Of a stretch of 64,000 bases of DNA, positions 12,296-24,678 are shown one piece after another. Source of the DNA: Cavia porcellus (lineage: Eukaryota; Chordata; Mammalia; Rodentia; Caviidae); contig NW_026947506.1 of NCBI RefSeq assembly GCF_034190915.1, forward strand, positions 14,259,501 through 14,323,500. Reading direction: 5' to 3'. The notes under the pieces are model-generated. The model saw only the letters and a program-made list of their open reading frames with translations. It did not search any database and was not told the origin of the DNA. Each line of letters opens with the position of its first letter. Positions within the stretch are counted from its first letter, which is position 1. The translations under genes and the position numbers were made by a program.

Positions 12296-15200
12296 ATGTC
12301 AACAATAAACCAACATATAGCAGTTGTAACCATTAACATAAATGGTCTCAATGCACCAATTAAAAGAAAAAGACTGGCAGAATCGATCAAGAAACAACAT
12401 CCAACCATATGCTATTTACAAGGAACCCATCTAACTCAAAAGGATACTCACAGATGGAAAGTCAAAGGATGCAAAACAGTATTTTATACAGCAGGAACCC
12501 CCCCCCCAAATAAAAGCAGGCATAGCTATTCTGTTTGAAGACAATGTGAGAATAATGTGACAATAATGATCAGAAGAGATAAAAAAGATTATTCCATCCT
12601 GGTTAGGGGAAAACTTCAAGAGGAAGAGATAACTATTTTAAATATATATGCACCAAATTCCAGAGCACTCAGTTGTATTAACTATAAAACAAGTATTAAG
12701 AGAAATAAAAAACCAAATTAGCAGTAACACAATTATAGCAAGAGATCTTAACACACCATTGACACCAAGGAACAGATCAACTAGACAGAAAATCAGCAAA
12801 GAAATAACAGAACTGAATTACACCTGGGAACAAATGGACTTGATAGATATATACAGAGTGTTCCATCCAACAGCAGAATACACATTATTGTCAGCAGTAC
12901 ATGGGTCATTCTCTAAAATAGACCATATATTAACTCACAGAATATATTTAAGTAAATGCAAAAGAGTTGAAATCATCCCTTGCATGTTATCGAATGTTTA
13001 CCATAAAACTAGAAGTTAAGGATAAAAGATACTTCAAAAATCCCACAACCACATGGAAACTGACTAACACACTCTTGAGTATTCAGTGGGTCACAGGAGC
13101 AATTAAAGAAGAGATCAAACAATACCTACAAGCAAACAAAAACACTTAACAGAATCTGTGGGATGAAAAGAAACCTGCCCTCAGAAGAAAATTAATTGCA
13201 TTGAGGTCCCACATCAGGAAAACAGAACGAATACAAATAAATAACCTGTTGTTACACCTCAAACTTCTAGAAAAAAGAAGCGTAAGACAAGCCCAAAGCC
13301 AAAAGAAGAGAGTAAATTATAAAAATCAGAGCAGAATCAATGCAATAGAGACTAAGAAAACAATCCAAAGAATCAATGAATCAAAGAGTTTATTCTTTGA
13401 AATAATAAATAAAATAGAAAAGCCCATAGCCAATCTTATTTAAAAAGGGAAGAAAAAGCTCAAATTCATACAAAAAGGAATGTAAAATGCAAAATCACTA
13501 CAGACTGTATAGAAATACAGAAGATCATCAACACCTATTTTGAAAACCTCTACTCTCAAAGGTTTGATAACACAGAAGAAATGGACAGATTCCTAGAATC
13601 ATATGAAGTACCAAAGCTAGGTCAAAAAGATGTAAAACTGCTGAATAACCAAATTTCTATAAATGAAATTGAAAATCTAATTAAGTACTTACCTACAGAG
13701 AACAGTTCAGGCCCAGACGGATTCACTGCAGAATTCTATAAGAAGTACAAAGGAGACTTAATGCCCACAATCCTCAAACTCTTCAATGAAATTGAAAGGG
13801 AAGTAATCCTTCCTAAGTCATTCCTGGAAGCAAATATTACTCTAGTACCAAAACCTGAGAAAGACCCAACTAAAAAACAGAACTACAGACCAATCTCCCT
13901 AATACACATAGATGCAAAAATCCTCAATAAAATATTGGCAAATAGGATGCAGCAAATCATCAAGAAGATTATATGCCATAACCCAGTGGGATTCATCCCA
14001 GGCATGTAGGGATAGTTCAATGTATGTAAATCAATAAATGTAATCCACCATACCAATAGAACCAAAAGTAAGAATCACATGACCATTTCTATAGAGGCAG
14101 AAAAAGCTTTTGATAAGGTCCAACATTCATGTATGGTAAGAACCTTACAGAAAATTGGAGTAGATGGTCTTTACCTCAATATAATAAAGGCCATCTATGA
14201 CAAACCAACAGCCAGTATCATACTAAATGGCCAAATACTGAAGGCCTTTACTTTAAAATCAAGCACAAGCCAAGGATGTCCCTTATCACCGCTCCTATTT
14301 AATATAGTACTGGAAATACTAGCCAGAGCAATTAGACATGAGAGAGAATTAAAACAGTTCAAGACAGGAAAAGAAGAAGTTAAATTATCATTGTTTGCAG
14401 ATGACGTGATACTCTACATAGAAGATACCAAAACTCCATTGAAAGACTCTTAGGCATAATAAAAAATTCAGCAATGTAGCTGGATACAAAATCAATACTC
14501 AAAAATCGATAGCATTCCTACACTACTAACAACAAAATCACTGACAGAGAAATAAGAGAAACCATACCCTTCACACTAGCAACCAAAAATTGAAGTATTT
14601 AGGAATTACTCTCATGAAAGGAGAGAGACCTATACAGGGAAAATTATAATACACTGAAAAAAACAAATTGAATATGATCTCAGAAAATGGAAAATATCCC
14701 TTGCTCATGGCTAGGAAGAATAAATATTGTGAAAATGGCCATTCTCCCAAAACTGTTATAAAGATTTAATGCAATCCCAATAAACAATACCATCAACATA
14801 CCTCATAGTTCTAAGGAAATCACTCCTAAGATTCAATGGAACCAGAAGAAACCTAGAATAGAAAATACAGTTCTAAGCAAAAAAGGCAAGGCAGGAGGCA
14901 TCACAATCCCTGACTTGAAGTTATACTACAAAGCACCTGTAGGAAAATCAAAATGGTACTGGAATCTAAACAAAGCCGAAGATCAATGGAATAGATTAGA
15001 AGATACAACCACATCTACAAACACACTCAACCACCTTATCTTTGATTTATCAAAGATAAATAACAGGTTCACTGGAAGAACACAGTCTCCTTAATAAATG
15101 GTGTTAGAAGAACTGACCCCCCTTTGCTGAAAACTAAAACTAAAACCATGACTGTTACCATGTACTAAAATAAAATCTAAATAGATCAAAGATCTGAATA

Positions 15201-15841
15201 TTAAAACTGAAACGCTAAATCTATTGGAAGACAAATTGGGTAAAAAACTTGAAGATGTAGGAGTAGGCAGAGAATTCCTGAACAGGATTCAAAATGCATG
15301 GGAAATACTTCCCAGAATCAGTAACTGGGATCACATCTTATTAAACTGTTTCTGCATGTCAATAGAAACCTCCAGCATAGTGAAAAGAAAACCCACAAAC
15401 TGGGAAAAAATCTTAGTGAACTCTCCCTCAGACAAAGGAATTCTGTATAAAACATATAAAGAATTTTAAAAAATCAGACCCCCAAAATTCAAAGATCCAA
15501 TACAAAAAAATGGGCATCTTAAGTGAACACACAATTCTCTGATGAAGAAATACTTAATGTCAAATAAATACCTGAAAAATTGTTCATCATCATTACTCAT
15601 TAGTGAAATGCAAATTAAAACCACACTGAGATTTCATCTCACTCCTGAAAGAATGGCCAGGATCAAGAAAACCACCCACAACAAATGCTGGAGAGGCTGT
15701 AGGGGAAAAGGAACTCTCCTGCACTGTTGGTGGGAGTGTAGACTGGTGCAAACATTGTGGAGGTCAGTCTGGAAATTTCTCAAACAGCTGGGATTGGAAG
15801 TCCAATTTGTTCCAGCTATTCCACTTCTAGGCATATTCTGA
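12296..15841 (+). pseudogene. L1 A ORF2 remnant (endonuclease-reverse transcriptase)
   Basis: The order of domains is as expected: endonuclease (12296-13020), reverse transcriptase (about 13560-14460) and a C-terminal CCHC-type segment (15660-15760, 'CWRGC' followed by 'LHCWWEC'). The RT motif 'LFADDVILY' is intact at about 14390. In the endonuclease, the position that is normally the catalytic Glu of the QETH motif reads Gly ('QGTHL', about 12419-12433). A C-run near 12500 and other indels shift the frame, and stops follow at 13019 and 14009. No full-length protein can be made. Confidence 0.9.
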
Positions 15842-17533
15842 GAAGAGCTGAAAGCACCACAGTGATATATGTACACCCATGTTTATAGCAGCACAATTTG
15901 TAATAGCCAGATTTCGGGAACAACCTAAGTGTCCATCAACTAAGTAAGGAATGGATAAAAAAGTTGTGGTATTTTTATACAATGGAGTACCACTCAGCTA
16001 AAAAGAAGGATCACATTGACATATTTATAAATAAATGTGTGCAGCTTGAGATCATACTCCTAAGTGAAATAAATCAAACTCACATGTATGGATAACAAAT
16101 AGTTTCCCTAATGTAAGATAGTATATGAACACATAAATATATGTGGTAATCATGATTCCCCATTATATGGTTTTCAAACCTTAAAATGTTTTCACTCACT
16201 AACTGGAATGTTTTTATTCTGAGTTGTTTGATTTTATTGTCTGTGATTGGAAAGCTATTTTGAAGAAAACAAGACATCATAAAGGCTAGTGCTGATTTAA
16301 TATCATCTTGTTTTGAAGCCCCATCAAGCTGTTGTTCTTCTGCCTCCATTGGTTTTATCATGTTGTATCTTATTGGATTTTATTATATGTTATAGTATAG
16401 ACAAAAATTTTTATAGGCAAAGAGATAATATAGAAACTATTGTTCATTTTCTGTTAGCTGGTTCTAAGTATCCTGATATACTTTCATTCTCTTGAATGGT
16501 TTCACACTGTCTTGATATGTTTGATGCTATAGTATATGAAGTTATAGTGAAATATTTCAAGGAAAGAGACACTCTGGTAGATACTATTATGTCAAGTTAT
16601 CTCTTTGGTGAAACACTAAGTTGCTTAAATTGTTCTGTTCTGACCTGTGTTGTTATGTTTTTATGTCCTCTTTTATCTGTCTTTGCTTTTTTTCTTCGTT
16701 AAAAAATTTATTTTTTTATTATTTTTATAATTAAGGGAAAAATAGCAAGATATATTATAGTAACCTTTTTGATTTCCTATTAACTTGCTTTGAACCCCTG
16801 TATTGCTCTCACCATCTTGTTTTGACTGATTTTACTCTATTGTGTTTTGTTTGATAGTATCATTTGAGGGTATAGGTAATTAGTTTGAAGGCAATCAGAT
16901 TCATTATGATGCATATTCTGGTTTGACAAATATCTTTTTTTGAAATCCTGTAGGATCTCCAATGTTTTGGTTTTATTGGTTTTGTTCTGTACTATTTTGT
17001 TCAATTTTGTTATACCTGATGATATAGGCAATTCTTTTTAAAATAGCAAGGGGCATTATGGTAACCATTGTTGAACACCTTGGATTCTGTTTTTTACAAC
17101 ACGTACTATGTCCATCGTTTTGTTTTGACTGACTCCATTTTGTTTTGTCACATTTGGTTTTATTTTCTTCAAAACAAGTTATAAGCTCTGTGGTAGTAAT
17201 AAAACCCAAAATGTGTAATTTTATTGTAAAAAAGAGAGGAAAATAAAGTGTTCTAAGAATATAGCGACATGTATATTTAATTGTGTAAGATAGATAACCA
17301 TATTACTAAGTTTTTGTTGTTTCATTGAACAGCACTGTTTGTAATCTCACTGCTTGAATGTCTACTTTGTATGCTTTTGTTTTGTAACTTGAACAACTAT
17401 TTCTAAGATGACAATACGTAATCTATTAACTAGTCATTTATTACTGTTTACTTTTTGAAATTCTGTATTACTGGTACTCTTTTACTGTTTTGTTTTTTTC
17501 TCTTTAAATAAAATTTTAAAAATAAAAAAGAAA
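15842..17533 (+). other. L1 A 3' UTR
   Basis: This long AT-rich 3' UTR contains two related modules of about 300 bp, marked by 'aaatagcaag...ttatrgtaacc' at about 16741 and 17041 and each followed by 'cttgttttgactga'-like text. The last 220 bp (17300-17520) are shared with the ORF2-less element (40310-40530) and with the inverted insertion at 20278-20605. The poly(A) signal is at 17507. Confidence 0.8.
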
Positions 17534-18687
17534 GTTAAAGAACCAAAGCAGAAAGTTAACATGACAAAAACAAGCCCCTATGTATTACTAATAACCATTA
17601 ACGTAAACGGCCTCAATTCAACAATTAAAATAACAGAAGGACACAATGACTCAAGAAACAACATCTATCTCTATGATATGTACAAGAAACCCACCCAAGC
17701 CATAAGGAAATTCATAGACTGATAGTCAAAGGATGGAAAACAATACCTTATGAGCAGGAACTCAAAAAAATCAGGGGTAGCTAATCTTTTGTACACAATG
17801 TGAACTTCAAATCAAGCATGATTAAAATAGATAAAATCATTAAATTCTGGTTAGGAAAAAATTTCAAGAGGAAGAGATAAGAAACTGAAATATAGATGCA
17901 ACAATTATGGCAGTGCGGACCTCTATAAAACAAATATTAGTAGACATAAAAAATCAAATTAGCAATAACACAGCATAAGAGGAGACCTTAGCACCTCACT
18001 GACACAAAAAGACTGATCAGCTAGACAAAAATCAGCAAAGAAATAGCAGAACTGAACCAAACTGGTGAATAAATAAACTGAGTATGTACAGAGTGTTCCA
18101 CCCAACAACATCACAATATATATTTTTCTCAAGCTCACACAGGATATTCTTTAAGATAGATCATGTACTGGCACATGTAACATGCTTAAGTAAATGGAAA
18201 AAAATCAAAATTATCCCTTGCATACTATCTGATCATACTGCCATGAAACTGGAAATTAATGAGAAAAGAAACTGCATACATTCCACCATCACATGGAAAT
18301 TAAATAATACTCTCCTGAGCACTCAATGGCTGCCAGATGAGATTACAGAGAACAGTAAGCAATATCTTGAAGCAAACTAAAATGCAAATACAGCTTACTC
18401 AATCCTGTGGGATGAAATCAAAGTAGTCCTCAGAGGAAATCTATTGTGGTGACTTCCCATATCAGGAAAAAAAGAACAAACACAAATAAATAACCTGATG
18501 CTACATCTGAAGCATCTAGAAAAAGAACAGCAAGCTAAGTTTAAATTCAGCATAAGGAAGGAAATGCATTTGATAATACAAAGAATTAATGAGTCAAAAT
18601 GTTGGTTCCTTGAAAAAACAAAACACAATTGATAAACCCCTATGTATCCTTAAAGAAAAAACTCAAGTTCATGAAATATGTAATGAA

Positions 18688-18813
18688 GGGGCTGGAGGTT
18701 TAGCTCAGCGGCATAAGCACCTGCCTTGAAAGCAGGCAGTCGTGAGTTCGATCCCCGGTACCGATAAAAACGAAAAAGCCAAAAAAAAAAAAAAAAAAAA
18801 AAAAAAAAGAAAA
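18688..18813 (+). mobile_element. tRNA-Ala-like SINE with long A tail
   Basis: It starts 'ggggctggaggtttagctca' and contains the anticodon-stem analogue 'cctgccttgaaagcagg' and B box 'gagttcgatcc', then an A-run of more than 20. A perfect 15-bp target duplication 'gaaatatgtaatgaa' flanks it (18673-18687 and 18814-18828). This is the best-preserved copy of the SINE in the window. Confidence 0.96.
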
Positions 18814-19342
18814 GAAATATGTAATGAAAATGGTGAAATTAGTAGATAAATTGTGTAAATGCAGATCATGAATACCTATTACAAAATGCTTTACTCTCAT
18901 AAATTTGATAGCACAGAGGAAATGGACAGATTCCTAGGAAGATATCAATTACCAAATCTGGATCAAGATTTAAATCTCCTTAATAACCCAATTTCAGTTA
19001 ATGAAATTGAAAACATAGTTATAATCTTGTCCACAAAGAAAAGTCCAAGTCCTAATATATGCACAGCTAAAGGCCAAAAGAAATTCAAGGAAGGCTTAAT
19101 ACCAACACTCCACAAAATCTTCATTGAAATTGACAGGGAATCAGTTAGCATAACTCATTCTCGGAAGCAAGTATTAACTTGATACCAAAACAAGAGAAAG
19201 ACTCAGCCAAAAAGGGAACTACAGGCCAGTTTACCTAGTAAACATAGATGCAAAAATCTTCAATAAAATACTGGCATACAGAATGCAGCAAGTTATCACA
19301 TGACAAAGTGGGATTATTCCTGGGAATGCAGGAATGGTTCAA

Positions 19343-19556
19343 CATATGCAAATCAATAAACTTTATATACCTTATCAATAGAGGCAAATATAAGAATCAC
19401 ATGACCATCTCAACATTTGCAAAAAACCTTTTGATAGTCAATGATTTATCATATGCAAATCAATAAACATAATACATCTTATCAATAGAGCCAAAGATAA
19501 TAATCACATGATCATCTCAATAGATGCAAAAAAGTTTTGATAAAGTCACTCACTCA
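19343..19556 (+). repeat. 107-bp tandem duplication inside L1 B ORF2
   Basis: Two adjacent copies start with 'catatgcaaatcaataaac' at 19343 and 19450 and run through 'cttatcaatagag', 'aatcacatga' and 'tttgata'. The copies differ at several sites, so the duplication is old. It affects the reverse-transcriptase region of L1 B only; L1 A and L1 C have one copy. Confidence 0.85.
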
Positions 19557-20277
19557 TCATAAGAACTCAATGGAACAATGGAATAGCAGGTTTTTACCTC
19601 ATTGTGATAAAAGCTATCTCTAACAAGCCAATAACAGGCATCATACTAAATGGTCAAAAACGGAAAGTTTTCAATCTGAAATCTGGAAGAAGACAAAACT
19701 GTCCATTAATAACATTTCTATTCACAATAGTGCTGGAAACAGTCAGAGCAATTAGAAAATAGAGAGAAACAAAAGGAATAAGGATACTTAATTAAGAAGC
19801 TAAATGATCATTATTTGCAGATGTCATGATACTTTACATAGGATACCCACAAACTCGACTGAAAGTCTTCTAGATGTAATAATCAAACTCAGTAATGTAC
19901 CTGGATACAAAGCCAAAACTCAAAATTCAATAGGATTACTGTACATAAACAACAAATCCCCAGAGAGAAATCACACCCTTCACAATATCATCCAGAAAAT
20001 ATACTTAGGAATCAATCTAACAAAGGCAGTAATAGATCTATACAGCAAAAATTGCAGTATTCCAAAAAAAGTAACCAAAGAAGATTTTAGAAAATAGAAA
20101 AGCATTCCTTGTACATGAAGAATAAACATTGTGAAAATGGCTATTTTCTCAAAATTTTTATACAGATTTAAAGCAATTCTAATCAGAATGCCATTAGCAT
20201 ACATCATAGGTCTAGAGAAATCATTCCAAAAATTCATCTGGGTCTAGAAGGGACCTGAAATAGAAAAGGCCATTCTT

Positions 20278-20605
20278 TTTTAAAAATTTTATTCAAAGGA
20301 AAAAAAAAGCAAAACAGTGAAAGTGTACAAGTAATACAGAATTTCAAAAAAAAATAAACAGTAAGAAATCACTAGTTAATAGATTACATATTGTCATCTT
20401 AGAAATAGTTGTTCAAGTTACAAAATTAAGCATACAAATTGGACATTCAAACAGTGAGACTGCAAACAGTTGTGTTCAATGATCCAACAAAAACTTAGTA
20501 ATATGGACATTTATCTCACACACCTAAACACACTTGCAGTTGGGTCCTTTAGAGCACTTTCTTTTCTTCTCTTTTTTACATAACATTTACACATTTTGGG
20601 TTTAA
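20278..20605 (-). mobile_element. 5'-truncated L1 3' end, antisense, in L1 B
   Basis: On the minus strand this 328-bp piece matches the end of the L1 A 3' UTR (17205-17520), finishing 'gaataaaatttttaaaaa'. It is flanked by a perfect 16-bp target duplication 'agaaaaggccattctt' (20262-20277 and 20606-20621), a hallmark of target-primed reverse transcription. L1 B continues on both sides. Confidence 0.96.
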
Positions 20606-21035
20606 AGAAAAGGCCATTCTTGACCACAAATACAAGGCATCACAATCCCTGACTTGGAGATACACTGCAAGGACACTGTGATCAGCACGGTATTGAAATA
20701 AAAATACACCAAAGATCAATGGTATAGCTAGGTGATATAACTAGGAGTATAAACAAACTCAGTCAACTTATCTTTGACAAAGGTCCAAACATTTTCATTG
20801 GAAGAAAGATAGCCTCTTTATTAAGTGGTGCTAGAAAACCTGGTTTTGAGCATGCCGAAAATGAAAACTAGACCGTGCCTATTGTTATATGATAAACTAA
20901 AGACAAAATGGATCATAGATGTGAAGATTTAAACAGAAACCCTAAATCTGCTGTAGATATGGATAGGCAGAGAATTCATGAGCAAAATCAAACTGCACCA
21001 GAAAAATTTCCCAATAATAACAACTGGGATCTCAT

Positions 21036-21372
21036 TGATAGAACTGTGGGGGACCAGTGGCAGCTCAAAAGATAAATATGAAATATAAATGACCTTTATT
21101 TTGAGAATGTGGGAAGAGACACCCCTGACCCTCTGTGGCATGGCATCTCCACCTCAGGGTTGGCAATCTCTCCATGGAACAGGTGGAGTGGAGGCCTATA
21201 TGTAGCTTAGGTTAGGGGTGGTGCCTGAGGGAGCATTAGGGGTGCACAGGTAGTCCATTGGCACTAGTTTGGCACCAGAGGTAGATTCCTAGGGGAGGGG
21301 GAAATAGGAGCTCCTTGGTTCTGGCTGAGGCTTTAGCAGCCATAGTGTCCGACCTGGGCCAAAACCGTTTCA
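21036..21372 (-). mobile_element. Solo LTR of the tRNA-Glu ERV family (LTR-S) in L1 B
   Basis: This 337-bp LTR runs TGATAG to TTTCA on the plus strand and is flanked by the 5-bp duplication 'ctcat' (21031-21035 and 21373-21377). It is homologous over its length to the two LTRs of the provirus at 44443-48441. The poly(A) signal reads on the minus strand ('ctcaaaataaaggtc'). No internal sequence remains, so it arose by LTR-LTR recombination. Confidence 0.92.
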
Positions 21373-22000
21373 CTCATCATATGAGAAAAGTTTTGCATGC
21401 CAAAAGAAATCTCCAAATGATAGAAAAGAAAACCCATACATTGAGAAAATATCTTGGCCAGCTCTCCCTCAGACAAAATTCTATCTGGAATGTATAAAGA
21501 ATTGAAAAAAATCATCAGGCCCCTAGTGTTCAAACTCATCATCCAAAATTGGGCATTTGACATGAATACACTGGTCTCCTGAAGAAATACAAACAGCAAA
21601 TAAATACATGAAAAAAATGTTCAACATCATTGGTTACTTAAGAAATACAAACTCAAATAACACTGAGATTCCATCACACTCCAGGAAGAATGACCAGGAT
21701 TAAGAAAACAACCAAAGCAAATGCTGGGAAGGCCAGGGGGAATAAAAGAAAACTTATGCATTGTTGGTGGGAGTGTAGATTGGTGCAGCCACTGTGGAAA
21801 TCAGTATGAAGGTTTCTCAAAACCTGGGATTGGAGTCTGAATTGACTCAGCTATACTCCTTTTGGGCATGTTCCCAAAAGAACTGAAAACCTCATAGCAC
21901 AGTGATATATATGCACCCATATTTATAACAGCACAATATGGAATAGTCAAATCTTGGAAACATGCCAAAAAGCCATCAACTGAGGAATGGATAAAAATTA

Positions 22001-23033
22001 TAATAACTCGGACCCTGGTATAAAAATCCAAGGAAGCAAGAGACTTAAATTTGGGGAGCAAAGGCTTTATTTAGGCCCAGGCCTGGCGACGAGTCTCCAG
22101 GAGCCAATTTGGAGACAGTGCGCCAGAGACTGAAGGAAGGGAGTTTTATAAAGCAGAAGAGAGTGGGGAGGAAAAACAAAGAAACCCGCAGAGCCCTCAA
22201 ACTTGTTGACCTGAATCTGGAAACGGTATAGCTGTCCACTTAGTTCTGACAACATCGGGAGCTTTGGCACCTTTTGAGTTATTCCCATCCTGCAGAAAAC
22301 ATTATCTTTGAGTAGCACATCTGCAATAACATTTGGAGAAGAAAGTAGAAAGTTAATTATCTCAGGACAGCTCATTAACACTAACAGGTGGGAAGGGGTC
22401 AAAAGTTACAAGAAGCTGAAACTTAAGTTTTCACAAGGATTTGGAACTTAACCCTTTTGGTGCATTAGGGTTAAGGCACAATATTTTCCTGTAATTTCTT
22501 TGAAGCTAAGGCACATTTTATGACAGACCATCACCAGGTCAGGAAGAGTTCACCAGAAACCCAAAATCCTTATGGCCTAGCCTAGATAGATCGGTAAAGG
22601 GAGGCAATAAGGTGCGCTACAGAACAGAAAATGGTGGGTATGTTTTTCTTTCTTTCTGGGGAGGGGATCAAGGTCAGGTAAAGGGTTATGCTAATAAGCA
22701 AATCTCCATGCACACAAGAAAGTTACTTCAAACAAGTGCAAATTAGAGGGCCATCCTGGTTTTCTTTAGCTCTTTAGCGGGGAACAGAGGTGCCTAACAA
22801 TGATTAACAACCTTTGTTAGCTTGTTTTAGCACCACTTCTGTTGTTTGTAGAGGGCAACAATGGTTAACATATCAATTAAGTGAGATTTTACAATTCTTT
22901 ACAGAGGAGAGCATTGCTTAACATATCAATTAGGTCATCGAAAGACATAAGAAGGAAAACACATACAGTAAGCCCCTGTTACAGGTTTTGTTATAATACA
23001 CATATAACGAAGCTATTTTCTTAGAGTACAACA
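22001..23033 (-). mobile_element. Solo LTR of family LTR-M, antisense, in L1 B
   Basis: This is a segment of about 1.03 kb homologous to 26665-27788. On the minus strand it starts TGTTGTACTC and has an 'aataaagcctttgctcccc' poly(A) region near its end. The plus-strand left edge reads 'taataactcgg' against 'tgataagttgg' in the other copy, so the terminal TG has mutated. L1 B text ('gaatggataaaa' and 'tgatatttttatataatgg') resumes on either side. I could not define the target duplication. Confidence 0.85.
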
Positions 23034-23622
23034 AAAAGTATGTGATATTTTTATATAATGGAGTAATAACCAGCTCTAAACAAGAATCACATTGATGTTT
23101 TTATACGTAAATGGATGTGAAGAGACAATGCACAAAAGTGAAATAATTCAAATTCACATTTGTAAATACTGTATTGTATCCCTTATGTAAGATTCTCAGT
23201 GTAAAAAGATCCCAAATTTTCAAAAAATATCCTGAAAGTGTAAGAAACTGGTCAAAGAGAAAACTTAACTTGAATAAGGAAATAGAGAAAAGAAGGAAAG
23301 GAAAGGGAAAAATGATACAAATTTAAAAATGTACACTTAAGATAGGTAAGATGATTATACTAATAATTCTGTTAGTTTAGAACAAAACAGTTAACACTGA
23401 CAGTATTATCAGTTTGGGGATATACATATGGTAATGTGAGTAACTCATTTGAAGATTACTTTACAAAATAACAATCTTTGTTAAGTACTTACCAGCTTGT
23501 TTGATAGCCTATATTGTTATTGCTTTGTGATTTTTTGTTACTGTTGATTATTTGTATCTTTTGTTTCCTGTTTTTCTTCTATTTTTTGTTTCTTTCCCTT
23601 AATTACAATAAAAAAAAAAAGG

Positions 23623-24241
23623 AAAATGAATGGGAGAATGGCTTGTATCTGTGAATTTAGGAGGAGAAGGAAGATTATGTGACTTAAGAACCATGCAGTT
23701 TTAGTGGAAGTCTTGATATTATTGGCATTCAGAAGGAGAGTAGGCTTTGTTTATTACAGAAAGGATAAAATGTTGTCTCTTTGGGTCAGGGAAGTAGAGG
23801 TTGGCTACCTTTTTAAGGGCATGGTTTGCAAAGGCATGTCCAGTAGATGTGGAGAAAATGTCTGATGTTCACTGCAGGGAAGTACTCAGGCCCTTGTTAG
23901 CAATGGGCCAATCTAAACAAGGAATTTAATAAGGGCCTATTAATTATTGATGGTCCTCAGGAATTGAGAAATCTCCTTTGTGCCCAAATAACAGTGTGAT
24001 TATGCAGTATATGGAATGAACACCTTGAATCTGTATAGATCTTAATTGGTAAGCTCTTGATTAGGGGTGGGTCAGAATGTTTAGTTCAGCCTGCTGAGAA
24101 GCGGTGGATGAGTGAGGGCTGCAGTTTCTGTGATGGGAAACCATAGTAAATACTTCTCTGGCAAGGGAGTTGGCAGTACTCATTATGAACTTCCATTGAT
24201 GAATGAAATATTGATACAATCAAGGTTTGGAAAGATGAAGC
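23623..24241 (-). pseudogene. Old class I ERV pol remnant, RNase H side
   Basis: On the minus strand the text resembles the RNase H domain of gammaretrovirus-like pol, including 'SQQAELNILT' and a following tether-like stretch, with several stops. It continues on the other side of the provirus (32500-34338), which carries the upstream RT part. The sense provirus therefore landed inside this older antisense ERV. Confidence 0.65.
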
Positions 24242-24245
24242 TATA

Positions 24246-24656
24246 TGTCATAAGTTGCTTTAGCGTTGCTATCCTGTTCTGTAAGTGCCATTACCCTGAC
24301 CAATGTTTCAACTCTTGTTTCTTTAAATTATCCCCTTTCCAGAACAGCAATTTGGTCCTGGAATCCACTGACCCTGGATTGTAACACACTTGCTGACCAC
24401 TGATTGTAAAACACTTGGTCACAGAACCAACTGGCCCTGCTTGTAAAACATTTTTTGCAGAGATTAAGTCTGCTTTCTCCCCCTCCTTATTGTCTTGACT
24501 TTTTAAAAACCCCTGGTAACCTAACCTGGTTGCACAGCTCTGCAGATTCCAATGGCAGGGCATGTGTGGCTGGGTACTAGCTAAAATAAAGCACTTTTTA
24601 AGATGGCTTGCCTTTCTTCTTGAACAATATCTTGGGCCTTGTTTTGGGTTACAACA
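24246..24656 (+). repeat. 5' LTR of the mosaic provirus
   Basis: It starts TGTCATAAG and ends TTACAACA. It contains 'aataaagcactttttaag' (poly(A) signal, R region) near 24585. It pairs with 32093-32495, from which it differs at scattered sites and small indels. Confidence 0.93.
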
Positions 24657-24658
24657 TT

Positions 24659-24678
24659 TGGTGGCACATATGGGGATC
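24659..24678 (+). promoter_or_regulatory. Decayed primer-binding site, probably tRNA-Pro type
   Basis: Two bases after the LTR end the sequence 'tggtggcacatatggggatc' sits where a PBS is expected. It resembles the tRNA-Pro primer site of gammaretroviruses with one extra base and several substitutions, partly at CpG positions. The assignment is tentative. Confidence 0.5.

Larger units (their letters stand above)
10616..17533 (+). mobile_element. LINE-1 element A, essentially full length, nested in L1 B
   Basis: This 6.9-kb element has a GC-rich 5' UTR (10616-11195), ORF1, ORF2 and a long 3' UTR ending in AATAAA (17507-17512) and an A-rich tail. It is bounded by a perfect 11-bp target duplication, 'gttaaagaacc' at 10605-10615 and 17534-17544. 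Removing it rejoins L1 B between the ORF1 end and the ORF2 start. It is younger than L1 B but no longer coding-competent, with multiple frameshifts and stops. Confidence 0.95.
17545..21995 (+). pseudogene. L1 B ORF2 remnant
   Basis: It begins with the conserved 'accattaacgtaaacggcct' motif. The endonuclease 'QETH' Glu codon is still present near 17685. Reverse-transcriptase text follows from 18860, and the C-terminal domain ends near 21990. It is highly decayed and interrupted by the SINE, the antisense L1 end and an LTR. A tandem duplication lies in the RT region (19343-19556). Confidence 0.85.
8249..23620 (+). mobile_element. LINE-1 element B, outer element of a nest
   Basis: The element has three parts: monomer leader 8249-9440, ORF1 about 9537-10604, and ORF2 plus 3' UTR at 17545-23620. 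It ends in 'cttaattacaat' and an A-run near 23610-23620. It is split by L1 A at a position bracketed by 'gttaaagaacc' (10605-10615 and 17534-17544). It also hosts a SINE (18688), a truncated antisense L1 end (20278) and two solo LTRs (21036 and 22001). Its ORFs are heavily damaged; in the reverse-transcriptase active-site region the usual FADD reads FADV near 19818. Confidence 0.9.
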
